The position numbers and the translations under genes are program-made. The notes under the pieces were generated by a model, which made no database searches, had not been told where the DNA came from, and saw only the letters and a program-made list of their open reading frames with translations. Below are positions 1 through 12,390 of a stretch of DNA of 64,000 nt, piece by piece; positions within the stretch are counted from its first letter, which is position 1, and each line of letters starts with the position of its first letter. The stretch spans positions 3,968,001-4,032,000 of the forward strand of contig JAFFSR010000227.1 in the NCBI GenBank assembly GCA_017163975.1, read 5' to 3'. This stretch comes from Anastatus disparis (lineage: Eukaryota > Arthropoda > Insecta > Hymenoptera > Eupelmidae).

Positions 1-3000
1 ACGTGGCACGAAAAAAAAAGAGAGAGAAGAAAATAATAAAATGTCCAACGAGCTTTAATTTGTTCTTCAGAGTTCATTGATGCATAACGTCATCGACGTC
101 TCACTTCTGACAATGAAATGCTTTAATTATCGCTTAGCAAAGTTTAAATAAAGAAAAAAAGAGTTTGAAGTAAACGACAAGGTAAAATTAATTAATTTCC
201 TTATGGCCTGGGCATTTCGATTAAAATGGCCTAAAATTACAAAATGTATAGAGTAAAAAAATTAATAAGAAAACGTCTTTAAGTTTCTTTCACGCTTTGA
301 CGATTTTACTACGATGGGTACAGCCTACATAATAATGCTAATAATAGTTTCAATTCTTGTACAGCAAAGCTACAGTTAAAAAAGAAAATAAATCTTATTT
401 ATGTACACTTTTTTTTCCATGTCTTTTGTTACTATGCCCACAAATTATCATTCGAGGAGAAAAGGAGGTGAGTCGCAAGGAAAAAAAAGAGTATCAGGCA
501 GGTAGTCTTTAATCAATGTTAAAGATTCTGCTCAACTTTTAAGAGATTAATGCCAGGTTCGTGGGCTTTAAAGGCAATAATTTCCGTATCGCAAGGCAAT
601 TCAGTACGTAAGTCAAACTTGATGGAGTCAAGCTCCATCGATCATTATCGGCTATTAAACGAACAGAATTTGCTCTCTCCCTCCCCTGAGAAATTTAATG
701 CCTTTCGTACAGGGCTTCGGTAATAAACATTATTTCTCTTTTATTCTCTGCACTAGAGTTTGATCTCTCTTCTCTTATCTTGGAGTTGAAGTAAAGTACT
801 ATGTTAAATTGATCTAGAAATTGTTTCGTTTGACGTCAAGAAAATTCCTTAATATTACGTACTTTTTAATCAGTATAAAATCGAAGATCTTAATTTCATC
901 ACAATAATAATTATCAATTTTCTTTTTACTTTTTCATACCGAATGTCAAATATATATTTAAAGTAATATTGATAATGTAAATAAGAAAGATAATATTTCC
1001 TAATTACCAAAGCATAACACTTCTGTAATTGGAAATTTTAAACTTTGAACAAAGTGATTACTTTTCTCTCCGAGAAGCAATAAATCTAGATTAAAAAAAA
1101 TAAATTTTAAATAATATTTTTCAATATTTCCAGTTCATTAATCACATGATAAACCCACTATTAAATTATTCAAGCACGAAAAATCTGCCGACGCTCTTTA
1201 TTAAATTGGAATATTAATGATTGTTTCTGCTCTATTTATTTTCGTCCGCTCAACTGCTAAAACAACACTTGTAACTACACGTTAATGCAAAATCCATCAA
1301 ATGTTTCCGTTAGACAAGAATAACGATAGCCTTAGCGAAATTTCATTCCAGTCAGGGTTAGTTCTCTTTCCCTTGAAAAGATCAATTCTACTGTTAAAAA
1401 AAAAGAAAAATTGATTTTCGGTCAATATCCTTGGCTTGTTTCCAAAAAAACAATACTCAAGAATGACCGGACTGTACACCAAGATTTTTCACGTACGTGG
1501 GTATCATTGTCAAGTAAGCAAACCTATACTTTTTCTGTAAATAACGATCTGAAGAAAGGACCTATACCGAAAAAAATTTTATAACTGTGTATAAAAAGAA
1601 TTAAGGAAAAAAGGTTAGAGACATATGATGGTAATAGAAATAAAATAAGATTTGTAATTGACATTTTTAAATGGTAATCGATAAACGTGAGAATTTTCGC
1701 ACTTGAACGCGTGCGCAATCTTGTTGAAGAGCGTCATGAGATTTTCGAAAATAGCTTTGAAACTTTTGTGGGTAGCTTTTATGTATTCGTGAATTTTACG
1801 TTTGCATAGTTTTTTTTATTATCGGCAAATCCTATAAAGAAGCTTACGAAAACTCTAGCTTCTTATCTTATTTTATCTCACTATAAAAAGACCATCAAAA
1901 ATCACAAAATTGCATATGCACCTTTAGAATCTAAAGTCCACCTTTAAAAGATAAGAATACGTAGTTTTTTAATGCAACAATAATATAAGCCACATTGTCG
2001 CTTATGCCATTTTAATGACTGAGCTTAGGCTTTGAAGACAAAGACAAAGAAGTATATTCCTTGTAACTTTAACTGTGTCAATTTATTTCATCCATTAGAG
2101 TGAAGAAGAGGCACTTGAAAATAAGCGTGAGAAAGTCCTTTGACTGGCGGGATGTGCGCGCATCGTGGAATTATCCTAAAAACATTTTCACTGGGTATGT
2201 ACATGTATACACGTTTTTGCGGTAGGTAGGATAGATCTCCTAACTATCTTTTCCTTTTGAAGAGAGGATTTTCTACCCTGTGGCCCTTACGCGGTAACGC
2301 CTTACGATGCGCTAAAGAGAGAAGCGTAATCCGTTTATGAAATCCTGTGTAACAGTCTTTATTTTAATTCGGTTAAACTTTCAATGTTGAAAATGTTATT
2401 CATATTTTATATAACTTTATTTTGAACTTTTATATAAAAAAGAATAGCCAGTTTTCTTTTATTCTTTTTATTTGTAGCTAAGCAAACTTTTGCTTTTGCT
2501 AGAATTTTATTCTTGAAATTTTTAATGGTTGTTTTTCATTTTGAAGAAGTTGTTGAAAGAGTTGTTTATGAGTAATTCAATTGTTTTATCTTGACTGAAA
2601 TCTTTTTAACTGTTACATAGGTAATAAAGTTTATAAAAATGTTATGATATTTTAATTATGAGTTATTGATCATTTCATTGGTCCATCTTCGTAACTGATT
2701 TTTCGTGAAGAAATGTTAACAATTTAAAAAAATTGTTACCAAACAAAAATTTTTATAAATTTAAATATTAATATTTTTAGCAGTTACCTTAAAGGTAAAC
2801 TTGCGGTATCTTTTTATCAAATCTACCTTTTAAAGTTCAACCAAAACCTTTAAATTCTCACGGTATCAAAACATTTCTCTATGTCAGTCGAGAAAAGCTT
2901 TTATATTCACATTAATTTCCATTGCAATCCTTCTTGCCTTGCATCCGGCTCTCCTTTTCTCTCTCTCACACTCTTTATGTCACGGAAACGTCGCGTCAAG

Positions 3001-4130
3001 CGTTTCCTTTCCATTCTTGTCTTTCCCAAGCGAGCCTGGCTGGCTGCCTCCTCCTCTTTGGATTAACGTAACGATATTCAACTACTGCGTGCGAATATTG
3101 TCAGCGCAACACGAATGCTGTCAAGTTTTGTAGCCTACATCGATAATCCACACGTATATATATATATCTGTACTTAATCCAACATACGGAATATAACTGG
3201 AACGACATTTCTATTGGCTTGTTATAATGCAAAATGCTCATGTGCAAATTCGATGACGATATGCCATTTGAGAGCTTGGATTAATTAATTTCATCGTTTG
3301 TTCATTTTAATTTTGACATTATTAAATTGGAGATGTAACGCAGCAAACAATGACAGTATCAGTTTTATCCATAATGCAAGAGTTACTTTGAAGTTTTAAA
3401 TATTCCATTTCTTGTATCTTGGATAATTCAATAAGCCTTTTCACACCAGTTTTCAGCTTATTTGCATATTTCATTAAAATTATCAAATTTTTAATTTTGC
3501 TATTAAATATTCAGCTTATATCAAAACGTTATCTAAATAACTTCAAAAACATATTCATAGTTAATTATGTAATATCGCGTATATTATGCAATTTACACAG
3601 TGCATAATTAACTATTCTCGTCAAAGTGCGTAGCACGTTTGAAGTTAAGCTCCGAATATATTAACTAATTAACATAATAGTAATATTCATGCGGATCAAC
3701 TATTCGCGTAAACAATTTGACGAATATTCTAAAAGTACATATCGATTTTAACACCTTCATTATTTTCCTATATCGTCTATTTCTATATCTCTTTGGCACT
3801 ATCCAAGAGTATAGTGTTCGTTTACCGAAGTAGTCGTTTGAATAGGGTACGACTAAGCGAAATTGATCCGACCCATTCTGATCAATACGTAGAGCTTTTA
3901 TCTCGTATTAACAAGACGTTTATATACGTATAACATTTGATATTATTCTTCTCTAGCGCGTGGGTGTTTGTGTTCATCAATATTCAGCGTTCCAAAGATC
4001 GAATGGATTTAAAAATATAAAGAAGAAAAGTATTGGATTACGTCGTTTATTATGAAGATGGCATATTACTGATTGGATTGTAATTATCAGCATCCATCCA
4101 AAGCAATTAAAAGCTTATGATAATGGGAGT
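1..4130. other. AT-rich gene-free DNA
   Basis: No open frame here looks like a protein: all are short, rich in Phe, Leu, Ile and Lys, and lie over pyrimidine or poly-A tracts. One short block with more CpG (about 2880-3130) stands out from the simple AT-rich background. A donor-like GAG|GTGAGT occurs near 466 on +, with no supporting exon. I see no repeats shared with the rest of the window. Confidence 0.6.
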
Positions 4131-5540
4131 CCCGGGTAAACCCATTTAAACTCAACTGAATTTACTCCTCCTCCTATATATAGCTTGCAAGTAAAATCTC
4201 TTCGTATTCTAGTGGCGGTAAGCTCGAGTTATATAGCGAAGATTTCGCGCTCCTTGCACGAGTAGCTCTCCTATATGCCATGCTTACGTAAGAAGAGAGG
4301 AGGAGAAGTATGAGGTAAAGACGTATTTGAAGCTTTTCAACGACGAGTATCTCACTTACTTGCGCGTTAAATTTTGCCAAGTGAAATTTACACTTCAAAA
4401 ATGATCGATTCTTGCATTCGAATTATGGAATTGAATAACATTTTTCAGATTATTGGAGATGGTTAGATTTAATTTTATATATAATTTAAAGTTTACCAAC
4501 TCCATCGGGGATGAATTTTATGATACAGAATGGAAAGTTTGGATTGCATTGAAAAAAAAAACTATTTTTTATTACAATAGTTCATTCTGAAAAATGAAAA
4601 TGAATTGCATTGTATCCTCCAAAAAGTCATTATAAGTGAAAATGGATTCAACGAGGTATTTTTTACTTTTTTCTAAAGATAAATTTTCATTGTCGTTATT
4701 TTCCGGAAAAATCAAGAAATATTCCAATTCAAAAGATACGTAAACGAACTGTATATATATATATATACGTTCCCTTCAATCGAATTAAATTTTTTTACCC
4801 TCTTTTATTTTTTCTCGCGAATTTTATTATTCCAGCTTCCTAAAATTTTAAAGTGCAGCGACGAAGTAGAAAATGAAAGAGAGTAAAAATTTTTCTTTTT
4901 TCTTTCTCTCTCTCTCTCTCTTTTTTGTTTTATTTCTCTCGACGCGAGGCAGTTCCATTTGTTCACACATTCCTAATTTAATCTCACTCTCGCGCGAGGC
5001 TCGATAAACGTACAGGATTATACCGCTAGCGCGCGGAGCAAGAGTATATATAGCGTGTGAAAAGTTCTTCACTGCACATTGCCGCCACCGCTCACCACCA
5101 TTTGCGTTCACTTTCCTTTTTTTTCTCTCTCCTTTTTTCACCTTTTTTTTTTCTATTTTTCCATCTCACTCGAACGTTTCGTCTCACCCATCCACGACCC
5201 TCACTACTTACCGGATATCTCGCGTCAATGCTTCATCTTTCTTCCTCTCTTTTATTCCATACGTAGCTTTCGATGGCTTGGAATTTTTTTTTCTCTCTCT
5301 CTTCGTTTCTCTTAAAGGTGAAATTTCCAGATAAAAAGAGAAAGGGGAAGGAAGAAAAGGAAAGAAAACTAGTTGAAGGAGGAGATAACCACAGAAAAAC
5401 TAATTTGCTCTTTCAGCGAACGCTTTTGTTTGAATACTTTATACCTTGGAATGTATTTACGATTCAAACGGACTTTATGTACTACTCCGATATTTTCAGA
5501 ACCTTTTCATTAGAAATTCTAAAGACCAAATAAATCGATG
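4131..5540. other. Complex CpG-containing block, promoter-like
   Basis: This block is less AT-rich than its surroundings. It contains CpG-rich stretches (4960-5050), CT tracts (4904-4921 and 5100-5150) and several TATATATA runs. The frames found on both strands (for example 4848-5141 minus and 5057-5315 plus) are low-complexity and overlap each other, so I do not call them genes. It could be a regulatory region or an untranslated exon. The sequence alone cannot decide. Confidence 0.35.
5045..5073 (+). promoter_or_regulatory. Candidate TATA plus initiator core promoter
   Basis: A TATATATA run at 5045-5052 is followed about 26 bp later by an initiator-like TCACT with its A at 5071. It sits in a CpG-containing block that continues into a pyrimidine-rich leader. 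TATA-like words are frequent in this AT-rich DNA, so the call rests on the spacing and the compositional context only. Confidence 0.2.
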
Positions 5541-7420
5541 GAAAAACTTTAAAGGATTAAGGTATAACGAATAAAGTCTTTGGTTATGTAAACCTCCCCC
5601 CCCCCCCCCACTACCTAGTTGAAGTATTGCATTATAAAGACCGAAAAGTTTGTCGAAAAAAAAAGTTTAATAGATTGGTTCTTCGAAAGTCAACGAATCG
5701 AAGTAAATTACGAATTCAGGATTTTGTTTGACAACGTTTAGATTTCATCAATTTGACCTTATACAGCTTATTGTCAAGATCAATTTTTCATTTCATTTGA
5801 TTTTAAAACTTTTGGATATTCATGCTATAAATAAAGGGTATGAGTTAATTAACGTTGATTTCAATTATTGTTATATTATATTGCATATGTGGTAATTAAA
5901 AAATAATAAAATTGCAAATTCATAATATCGGATTTTGAAAAAGTTAAAAGATAAATTTCTGTGAACAATTCATTATTAAATATTTCAGAATGAAAAAGAT
6001 GAATTTCAACCATATAAGCGTTTAAGATGGATAAATTGCTGCTAATAATATATTGTATGATAAAGGAATTAACAGTAGACATATGTCTTTCACCAGCATG
6101 TAAGAAATGTCGAAAACTTGTAAGTTTAGTCAAACAGTTATAAATTTTAAATCGTCATTGCGCATGAGCCTTACCTCGACTGTTATTACTCTAATTCAAC
6201 TGACGTCATAGCGAAAGAGAAAGAGAACCGTTATATTTTTTAATCGACTTGTATAAATTAATAATTAAAATATTTTAATTGTTAAAGTACAATGTTTATT
6301 TTGGAATACAGTTTTTTTTTGTGTGAAATTTTGATTATTCATAAACATTAATTATTTTTTAGATAACATTGGTGTCAGAAAAATATGTAGGTCGTTGGAA
6401 AATTTATGTTACGCTTGTAATGTTTCATTGATTTTTCTCACCGTGGTATCAATGGTTTTTAGAAATTTTATTTACACATTGAAATTGAACTATGTATCAT
6501 GATCTTGAGAAATTAACAAAATTAATTAATTCTTTTGTAAATTATGCAATTGACGCATTCAGAACTAAATCAAATTCAACATTTTTAATAGTTTATTTAC
6601 CATTCCATGCCCACGCATGCATACATAAATTTATCCATATTTATATATTTACAAAAGTCATTTTTAAAATTTAGTTTGATTTATCCTGTATAATAAAATA
6701 TTCCATTTGATAAATTATCATTTTTTGAATTAGTTCTATTTTGACATGTTTCGTAGGTAAAAGATAAAATTGCAATGTAAAAAGGACAGTAACAATGTTT
6801 TTTGATAATGTAATTATGTCCTTTTTTTATAAATCATATATGTTTAATTGCACTTAAAGTAATAAGCAACTAATGCTTTCTTAGTAATTTTTTTTGCGAA
6901 ACATTAAGCGTTATTCATCGAGTTGTAGCTTTTAATTTTTTCAATATAAACTTAAATCTCGCTTCCTGTCTAGATTCTGAATGTCCTTTCATGGATGATA
7001 TAATATACATAATAATTTTACCAAAATTGATTGTTGCAATGAGTTCAATAACAGCAATATTTGGGTTTAAAAAATGGAATTGCATTTGTCTCAAGAAATT
7101 TTAAGATGTGATTTACAAATTTATTACATTTAAAATGACTTTAAAAGAAGTACTTATGGAAAAAAACAGAATGCGTTTAATTTTCGTTTGATAACAAGTC
7201 GAACAAATTCATTTAAAATTTTAAGATTAGAAAGAAAACCAGACGAATCAAACTATGAATAATCTGTATACTTATATTAACAATTAAATTTTAATATAAA
7301 AAAAATATCAAAAAATTAAAGATTCACTGTATTTTTTCTTCGCGTTTAACGGAGAAATAACTGTCTTTTTCAGAAAATTTTACGAATTTCCACCCATTTA
7401 GAATAAATCAATTATTTTTT
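5541..7420. other. AT-rich gene-free DNA with poly-C tract
   Basis: Plain AT-rich sequence. The only notable item is an uninterrupted run of 14 C at 5596-5609. Short frames at 5876-6133 (minus) and 6492-6674 (plus) have no recognisable domain and biased composition. Confidence 0.6.
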
Positions 7421-7613
7421 ATATTTTATTTAACGTCGCTGTATTGGTGCTATAATTGCGATGCTGATTAGCGACGGAGGTCATCAGTATGTTTGTAAAC
7501 AAAGCACATGTAAAGTACAGTGGTGCTTGTATCAGTCGGCTACGAGCGGGATTCGAACTCGGAACCTCGAGATTATGAATCCATCGCTCTACCAAGTGAG
7601 CCACTGAGATCTC
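7421..7613 (-). mobile_element. tRNA-derived SINE, copy 1
   Basis: Read on the minus strand, the element begins with a tRNA-like head. An A box (TGGCTCACTTGGT, 7591-7603) and a B box (GAGTTCGAATCCC, within 7548-7566) form the internal RNA polymerase III promoter. Between them, TTCATAA looks like an anticodon loop with CAT, which suggests descent from tRNA-Met. A tRNA-unrelated body follows (GCACCACTG, then CATGTGCTTTGT). The 3' end is AGCGACGTTAAATAAAA, which pairs with an internal CGTCGCT to form a terminal hairpin. The 61-codon open frame over it (7419-7604) is an artefact of the tRNA-like sequence. Confidence 0.9.
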
Positions 7614-9190
7614 TCATGATACGATTATTATATTATAATTAATTCATGATTTTTATCTCAGAAAATCTAAAAACCTTATTAATTCAAACGATAATTAATG
7701 TCTCATAAATTAATAACCAAGCTTTAAAGATAAGTTTTAGTTTTTTTTACCTTTATTATGATAGCCGGATGTACGTTATTAGATTTCTTCTAGATTCTAT
7801 AAAACCTTTGACGTCCACCTGAAATCAGAAAATTAAAAAGAATTTTAATTAAGTAAAGGCTTTCCATAATCTAATTAAATGAATATTAAAATTTTGCAAA
7901 AAAAAAAAGGTTTTACGATAAGAATAGCTAACACTTAAAACGTTTTCACTTAAATTTAACATAATGAACAATACTATTTAATTCAATTTATAGAAAATTT
8001 TATTACTCAGAATAAGTTTAATAGCATTCCATTACTTAATCAAACAACCATTTTCTTCTTCGGAACTAAAACTTCTTTTTAACTTTTAACTTTTTATTCA
8101 AGATAAGAAAACATTTTATAGCTCTTAAAAAAACTCAATACTTTTTACTGCCTAAGACAATGTAATTTAGAATGTAATCTTTCTTTATTGGAATAGCATC
8201 ACTTTGGTCAACACCTGTTATTTCAATCTTGACGAATCGTTCCTATCAACTTCGCTCATTTTTTTTTTTCTTCTCTCGCCTTCTTTTCAACCTAGTCAAG
8301 CTTTCGTCTTATATACAGATATATAAAAAGCCAAAGAGTTCGCTGTGGCAACGTCTAAGCTTGTTATGAGGGGAGGTTACACCTCCCGTAACGATAAATT
8401 GAGATTTGTCTATGCGGTGTGCGCGTGCCAAGTTTGCGTGATTTCACGCCTATCCCCGTATAGTGTTATAGCTAAGGGAGCTTTTCCCAACATTTCCCAG
8501 ACTGTAATCCGGCTCAGTGAGCACAGAAGAAAAAAAAAGAGAGAGACTGTGACATTGAAGTGGAAGAGAGGGGAGAAGATAGTAAGAATAAAAATCTCGT
8601 GTTTCTCTCTCTCGTACAAGTGCAAAGTTCCCTTACATCGATCGATAAAGAAAAAAAAGAATAGAAGGATGAAAAGAGGAATACCACTATCGGCTTGTCT
8701 TGGAGAGAAGAGAGAGAGGACCAAAACTCTGTGATTCGAATGCCAAGTATGCGGATAAGTGCGCTCAGGTGTATTTGTTTCTTTTCTTTTTATTTCTTCT
8801 TCTTTCTCTATCGTATACATCTTTACGCATTGAATCTATCTTTTCTCTACTATATACTATGACATTTTCTCTCTTGTCATCTCCGCGCAACTTTGTGTCT
8901 CCGTACACGCTTGGTTTATCTATATACACGACGGAATCGCTGCGCGGAATCTCGCGGGAATATCTCGCGTATATCGTTCCTTTTTTTTCTCTTGTTTTCT
9001 TCTTCTACTTCTTGGTTCTTTTTTTATTCCATTGCACGCTACATACGGGGATATAACGCGCGCGTGATTGTGTTTGATGGGTGAACGGTGAAGGGTTGAG
9101 AGGATCGTTAGATGGAGAAATTGAATTTCTCCGAATGCTTTTGTAAAGCAGGATGAGATTGGATGTGGTTGGCTTGAGTTTTTTTATCGT
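7614..9190. other. AT-rich DNA, then complex block at 8340-9100
   Basis: 7614-8330 is simple AT-rich DNA. From about 8340 to 9100 the sequence is more complex and contains CpG (for example around 8940-8970 and 9050-9070). It has overlapping frames on both strands, 8345-8734 (+, 129 codons) and 8410-8820 (-, 136 codons). Both are built on pyrimidine/purine tracts and neither shows a domain, so they look like chance frames in a regulatory or untranslated region. Confidence 0.4.
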
Positions 9191-9579
9191 GGATACAAGT
9201 AACTATCTTAAGATAAAAACTCAAAGTAGTTTCTTTCCTTTATCAAAAAAAAAAAGAACATTGAGAATAGTACTTTTTCTAAGTTCAAGTGTAAAAAAGT
9301 CACTGGATTATCTTTAGAATATTTATAAACGATAAAAAATTGTCGTGGCGATAATCGATTTGATTTCAATGGAATCTCTGTAAAATATTTTCTACAAATT
9401 TGCATATTATTAAAAAACATGACTTTCTCAAGTGCCACACTGAATATTCAACAGTAAATTATTATTGCTTGATCAACCAATCATAAAGTTAACTTGCTTT
9501 TCTTTTTATAGTGCATTAAATGAAAAAAAAAGAATGCCTCATTATTATCACCGGTAAACTATATAACTTTCGCTTATTA

Positions 9580-9693
9580 TACTAAAAAAGACGACCGCAT
9601 CGAGCGTGAAAATCGTCCTATAAATGCAAAATCCGCGAATAGAAAATACGAGACGTATAAACGGGGGCCGAAAGTCAATTTACACGATTCGTT

Positions 9694-9729
<36 letters not shown>

Positions 9730-9948
9730 AGCTCGAGCAAGCGTGAAATCGAAAAAGTGCAGACGAACTGTTGACCGTACGTAACATCGTCTTCCTGTTT
9801 GGACTCTATCCCTCGCTCCTTTTTTTTTAACATTACAAATGAACGAAAAGTGTATATGTATGACGCCTCTAATGCACTATTGCATTAGGAAGGGAAAAAG
9901 GAAAAGTAATAGAAGAATGTATGTACGAGGCCAATTTTTGAAGACGAG
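9580..9948 (+). other. Candidate non-coding first exon with promoter
   Basis: Two TATAAA words (about 9615 and 9654) precede a 30-bp CT repeat. A leader-like stretch, GTGAAATCGAAAAAGTG (9744-9760), follows; it resembles many insect 5' untranslated regions. The block ends at a good splice donor, GAG|GTAAGC, with the exon's last base near 9948. There is no long reading frame. This is inference from signals; no downstream exon is identified. Confidence 0.25.
9696..9725. repeat. CT microsatellite
   Basis: An uninterrupted CT dinucleotide repeat of about 15 units. On the other strand it reads GA, the kind of tract bound by GAGA-factor-like proteins near insect promoters. Confidence 0.9.
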
Positions 9949-12390
9949 GTAAGCACCACCGCTTACCTTTTGCCCCTTTTTTTTTTACTTCCTTACAAAC
10001 ATTTCTTACGCTTGACATCTTCCAATTTTCGTGGACTATGTGCGAAGAGGTAGTTTAGTCGAATGTCAAGGAAAAAAAAAGAGAAAGAAAAGAAAAGTAA
10101 AAAAGGGAAGAGAAGAAAGTTTGCGGAGTCATTGGGTTTTTAGATAAAAATAACAGTTGAAGTTATTTTTGACTTTAGTCACTTTGCCAAAATATACTTA
10201 ACTGCGTGGATAGGAAAAGTTGTAAATTGTAGAATTTTTTTAAAACTTTTATCAGCGATATTTTTACAGTACTTTATGTATTGTCCTTTAATTTAATTAC
10301 ACTGTAAAAACTTTGGAAAAAACTTCTTTAATACGTTTTTATTATGCAGTAGTATGAATATTAAAATAAAAGAAAGGAATTTGCGTTAAATCACAGCTAT
10401 TTCGTAATTATGGATTTTCATGGTAACATTGTAAGTATGTAACTTGCCAGTAGATTAGTCATTCAAAAAGCCAGCGTATCCACGCGATATGTACACGCAA
10501 CGGATGTTAATATGCGTGGAATGTATTTGAAATGTGGAAAATCAGTAAGAACGATAGAAACAATGGAATCATCCAATAAGGTCGTGGCGGTTTTGAAATA
10601 TTCCATTGGAATTAATGTTCATCGTATTTACATTCAGTGCGTCTGATGGATTTTCCGTTTTAAAAAGAAGGTTCATTTCGAAGAGAAAATTACTGTACTT
10701 TAAAGGTTAATCAATATCATTTGTCGTTAATGTAAGACTTTGAAAATAATTGCAGCGTTATTGGCAGCTACTTATGCTTGATTGCAAAATTTTATCATGA
10801 ATGAATAATAAGTTTATATAATTTCATTATTTAAATGGTATGAATTATTTAAAAATAACATATTTTAATAAAATTATCATGTATCATTGTGAATTTGTAA
10901 AAAGTTAATAGTTTAAATAATATGAATCATTAAAAAGTAATTGCAGTTGATGAAAGAAATATTTTTGTCAGGGGGTTAAATGTAAAAATTATAATTTATT
11001 TGATAATTTTTTTTTTTAATTTGTACTTGATTGTCCTCGATTTTTTGTTGTAAACTTTCTAGTTCTCTCAACATTCCTTAAAAATTTCATTATCACGACC
11101 TATTTTCGTTTCACGAGCGTTTTCTAGTTTCGCAAACAAAGCTCGCTATGCACGGATCTTTAGTAGGTTAGCAAAGGCAAAAGATGATCATTGCATGCCT
11201 GCATCTATCAGACTATAGCGATCTTCAATGTATCTCGAAATGGTAAAGCTTCAAAAGCTTTAGCCAGTATATCTAACGAATGCCTTTACTATATCAAAAG
11301 CTACACAGAAGCTTCTATACGAAATTGTTTCATTACAAGATGAGTCATGTCTAACACACACACGTTTATATATACACTCAACTTACTAACATTTCCCGTA
11401 CAAGTCCATACATCATATCACGCACGCGCTAATTGCAATTGGACAAGGGCATATGCATTTAACGTGTACTAAAACATTATGCATGTATACTCATTAGCTT
11501 CTTTATTATATGTAAAAGAGGGAAAAACAGAGAGAGAAAGGAGTAAATTGATGTAGCGAACAAATATTTTGAAATATTTTGCCTGCTCGTTCTGTCGTTG
11601 CCGGAGTACATATAATTCGCTCTACGTTAGCGAAATAATGTAAATAAACCAGACGAACATGACTGTTTGTTGCTGTGCGGCTAACGTGTCGTCACTCACT
11701 TCTATAATGTATCAAATTTAATATCCGTAGATTTGCCATGTGAAATTTTGGATACATACATACAATCCTTTGTAGGGTCGAAATGGTGCCTTTGGGAATC
11801 GATATAATCATTTGATGGTACACAATGTGGAAAGCAAAACTGATGTATGCATATTTTAAAATACGAAATGTGATGGATAATTTTCAAATTTTGTAAAATG
11901 ATATTGCATTTTTTCATTTGCTATCAATGTACAAAAAAAAATTTCGATCACATGAGATATTAAATTTCTATGTATATGATCAAACATATTAATGGTACGT
12001 TTTACAAAAAAAAAACAAAAAATGAAATAAAGAAAATAAAAAAATAAAAGAAACCATAACTAATGTTCTATTGGAAATTCTGATTTGGATGTATAAAGAA
12101 GAATATTATCTGGGAACCATTTTCATCAATTACCAAATAACATATTTTGCTCTTTGTATGAACATAAAAAAATTTAAACATCATCAATATAACGATTCTT
12201 CCTCTATTTCGTACTTCATGTACCCACAATCATATCATTAAAAAAATTTTAAACATACGCAAAGTTTCGTACAAAGTTTAAAGTCCAGTATCTGAATATT
12301 ACTATTGCGTCAGTATACCAATAGTCATCGTCCAAACCATTCCGGATATTGGATATCGAGTTTGCATCAATAGATTGAATCATACCCAAG
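9949..12390. other. AT-rich gene-free DNA
   Basis: A small palindrome, AGGTAAGC then GCTTACCT (9947-9968), creates donor-like sites on both strands. A 9-bp inverted repeat (10146-10154 and 10162-10170) lies nearby. Otherwise the region is AT-rich with short frames that look like chance, including 11702-11917 on minus. Confidence 0.5.

Noticed and set aside
4349..4360. Donor-like GCAAGTAAGTG on the minus strand
   Set aside because: An isolated splice-like word without a convincing exon boundary or reading frame.
7419..7604. 61-codon minus-strand reading frame
   Set aside because: It lies over SINE copy 1, and its sequence is simply the translated tRNA-like head. The same kind of frame appears over other copies (42777-43034 and 49855-50052).
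8345..8820. Overlapping frames of 129 codons (+) and 136 codons (-)
   Set aside because: They occupy the same DNA on opposite strands, are driven by purine/pyrimidine tracts, and show no domain or splice-linked partners.
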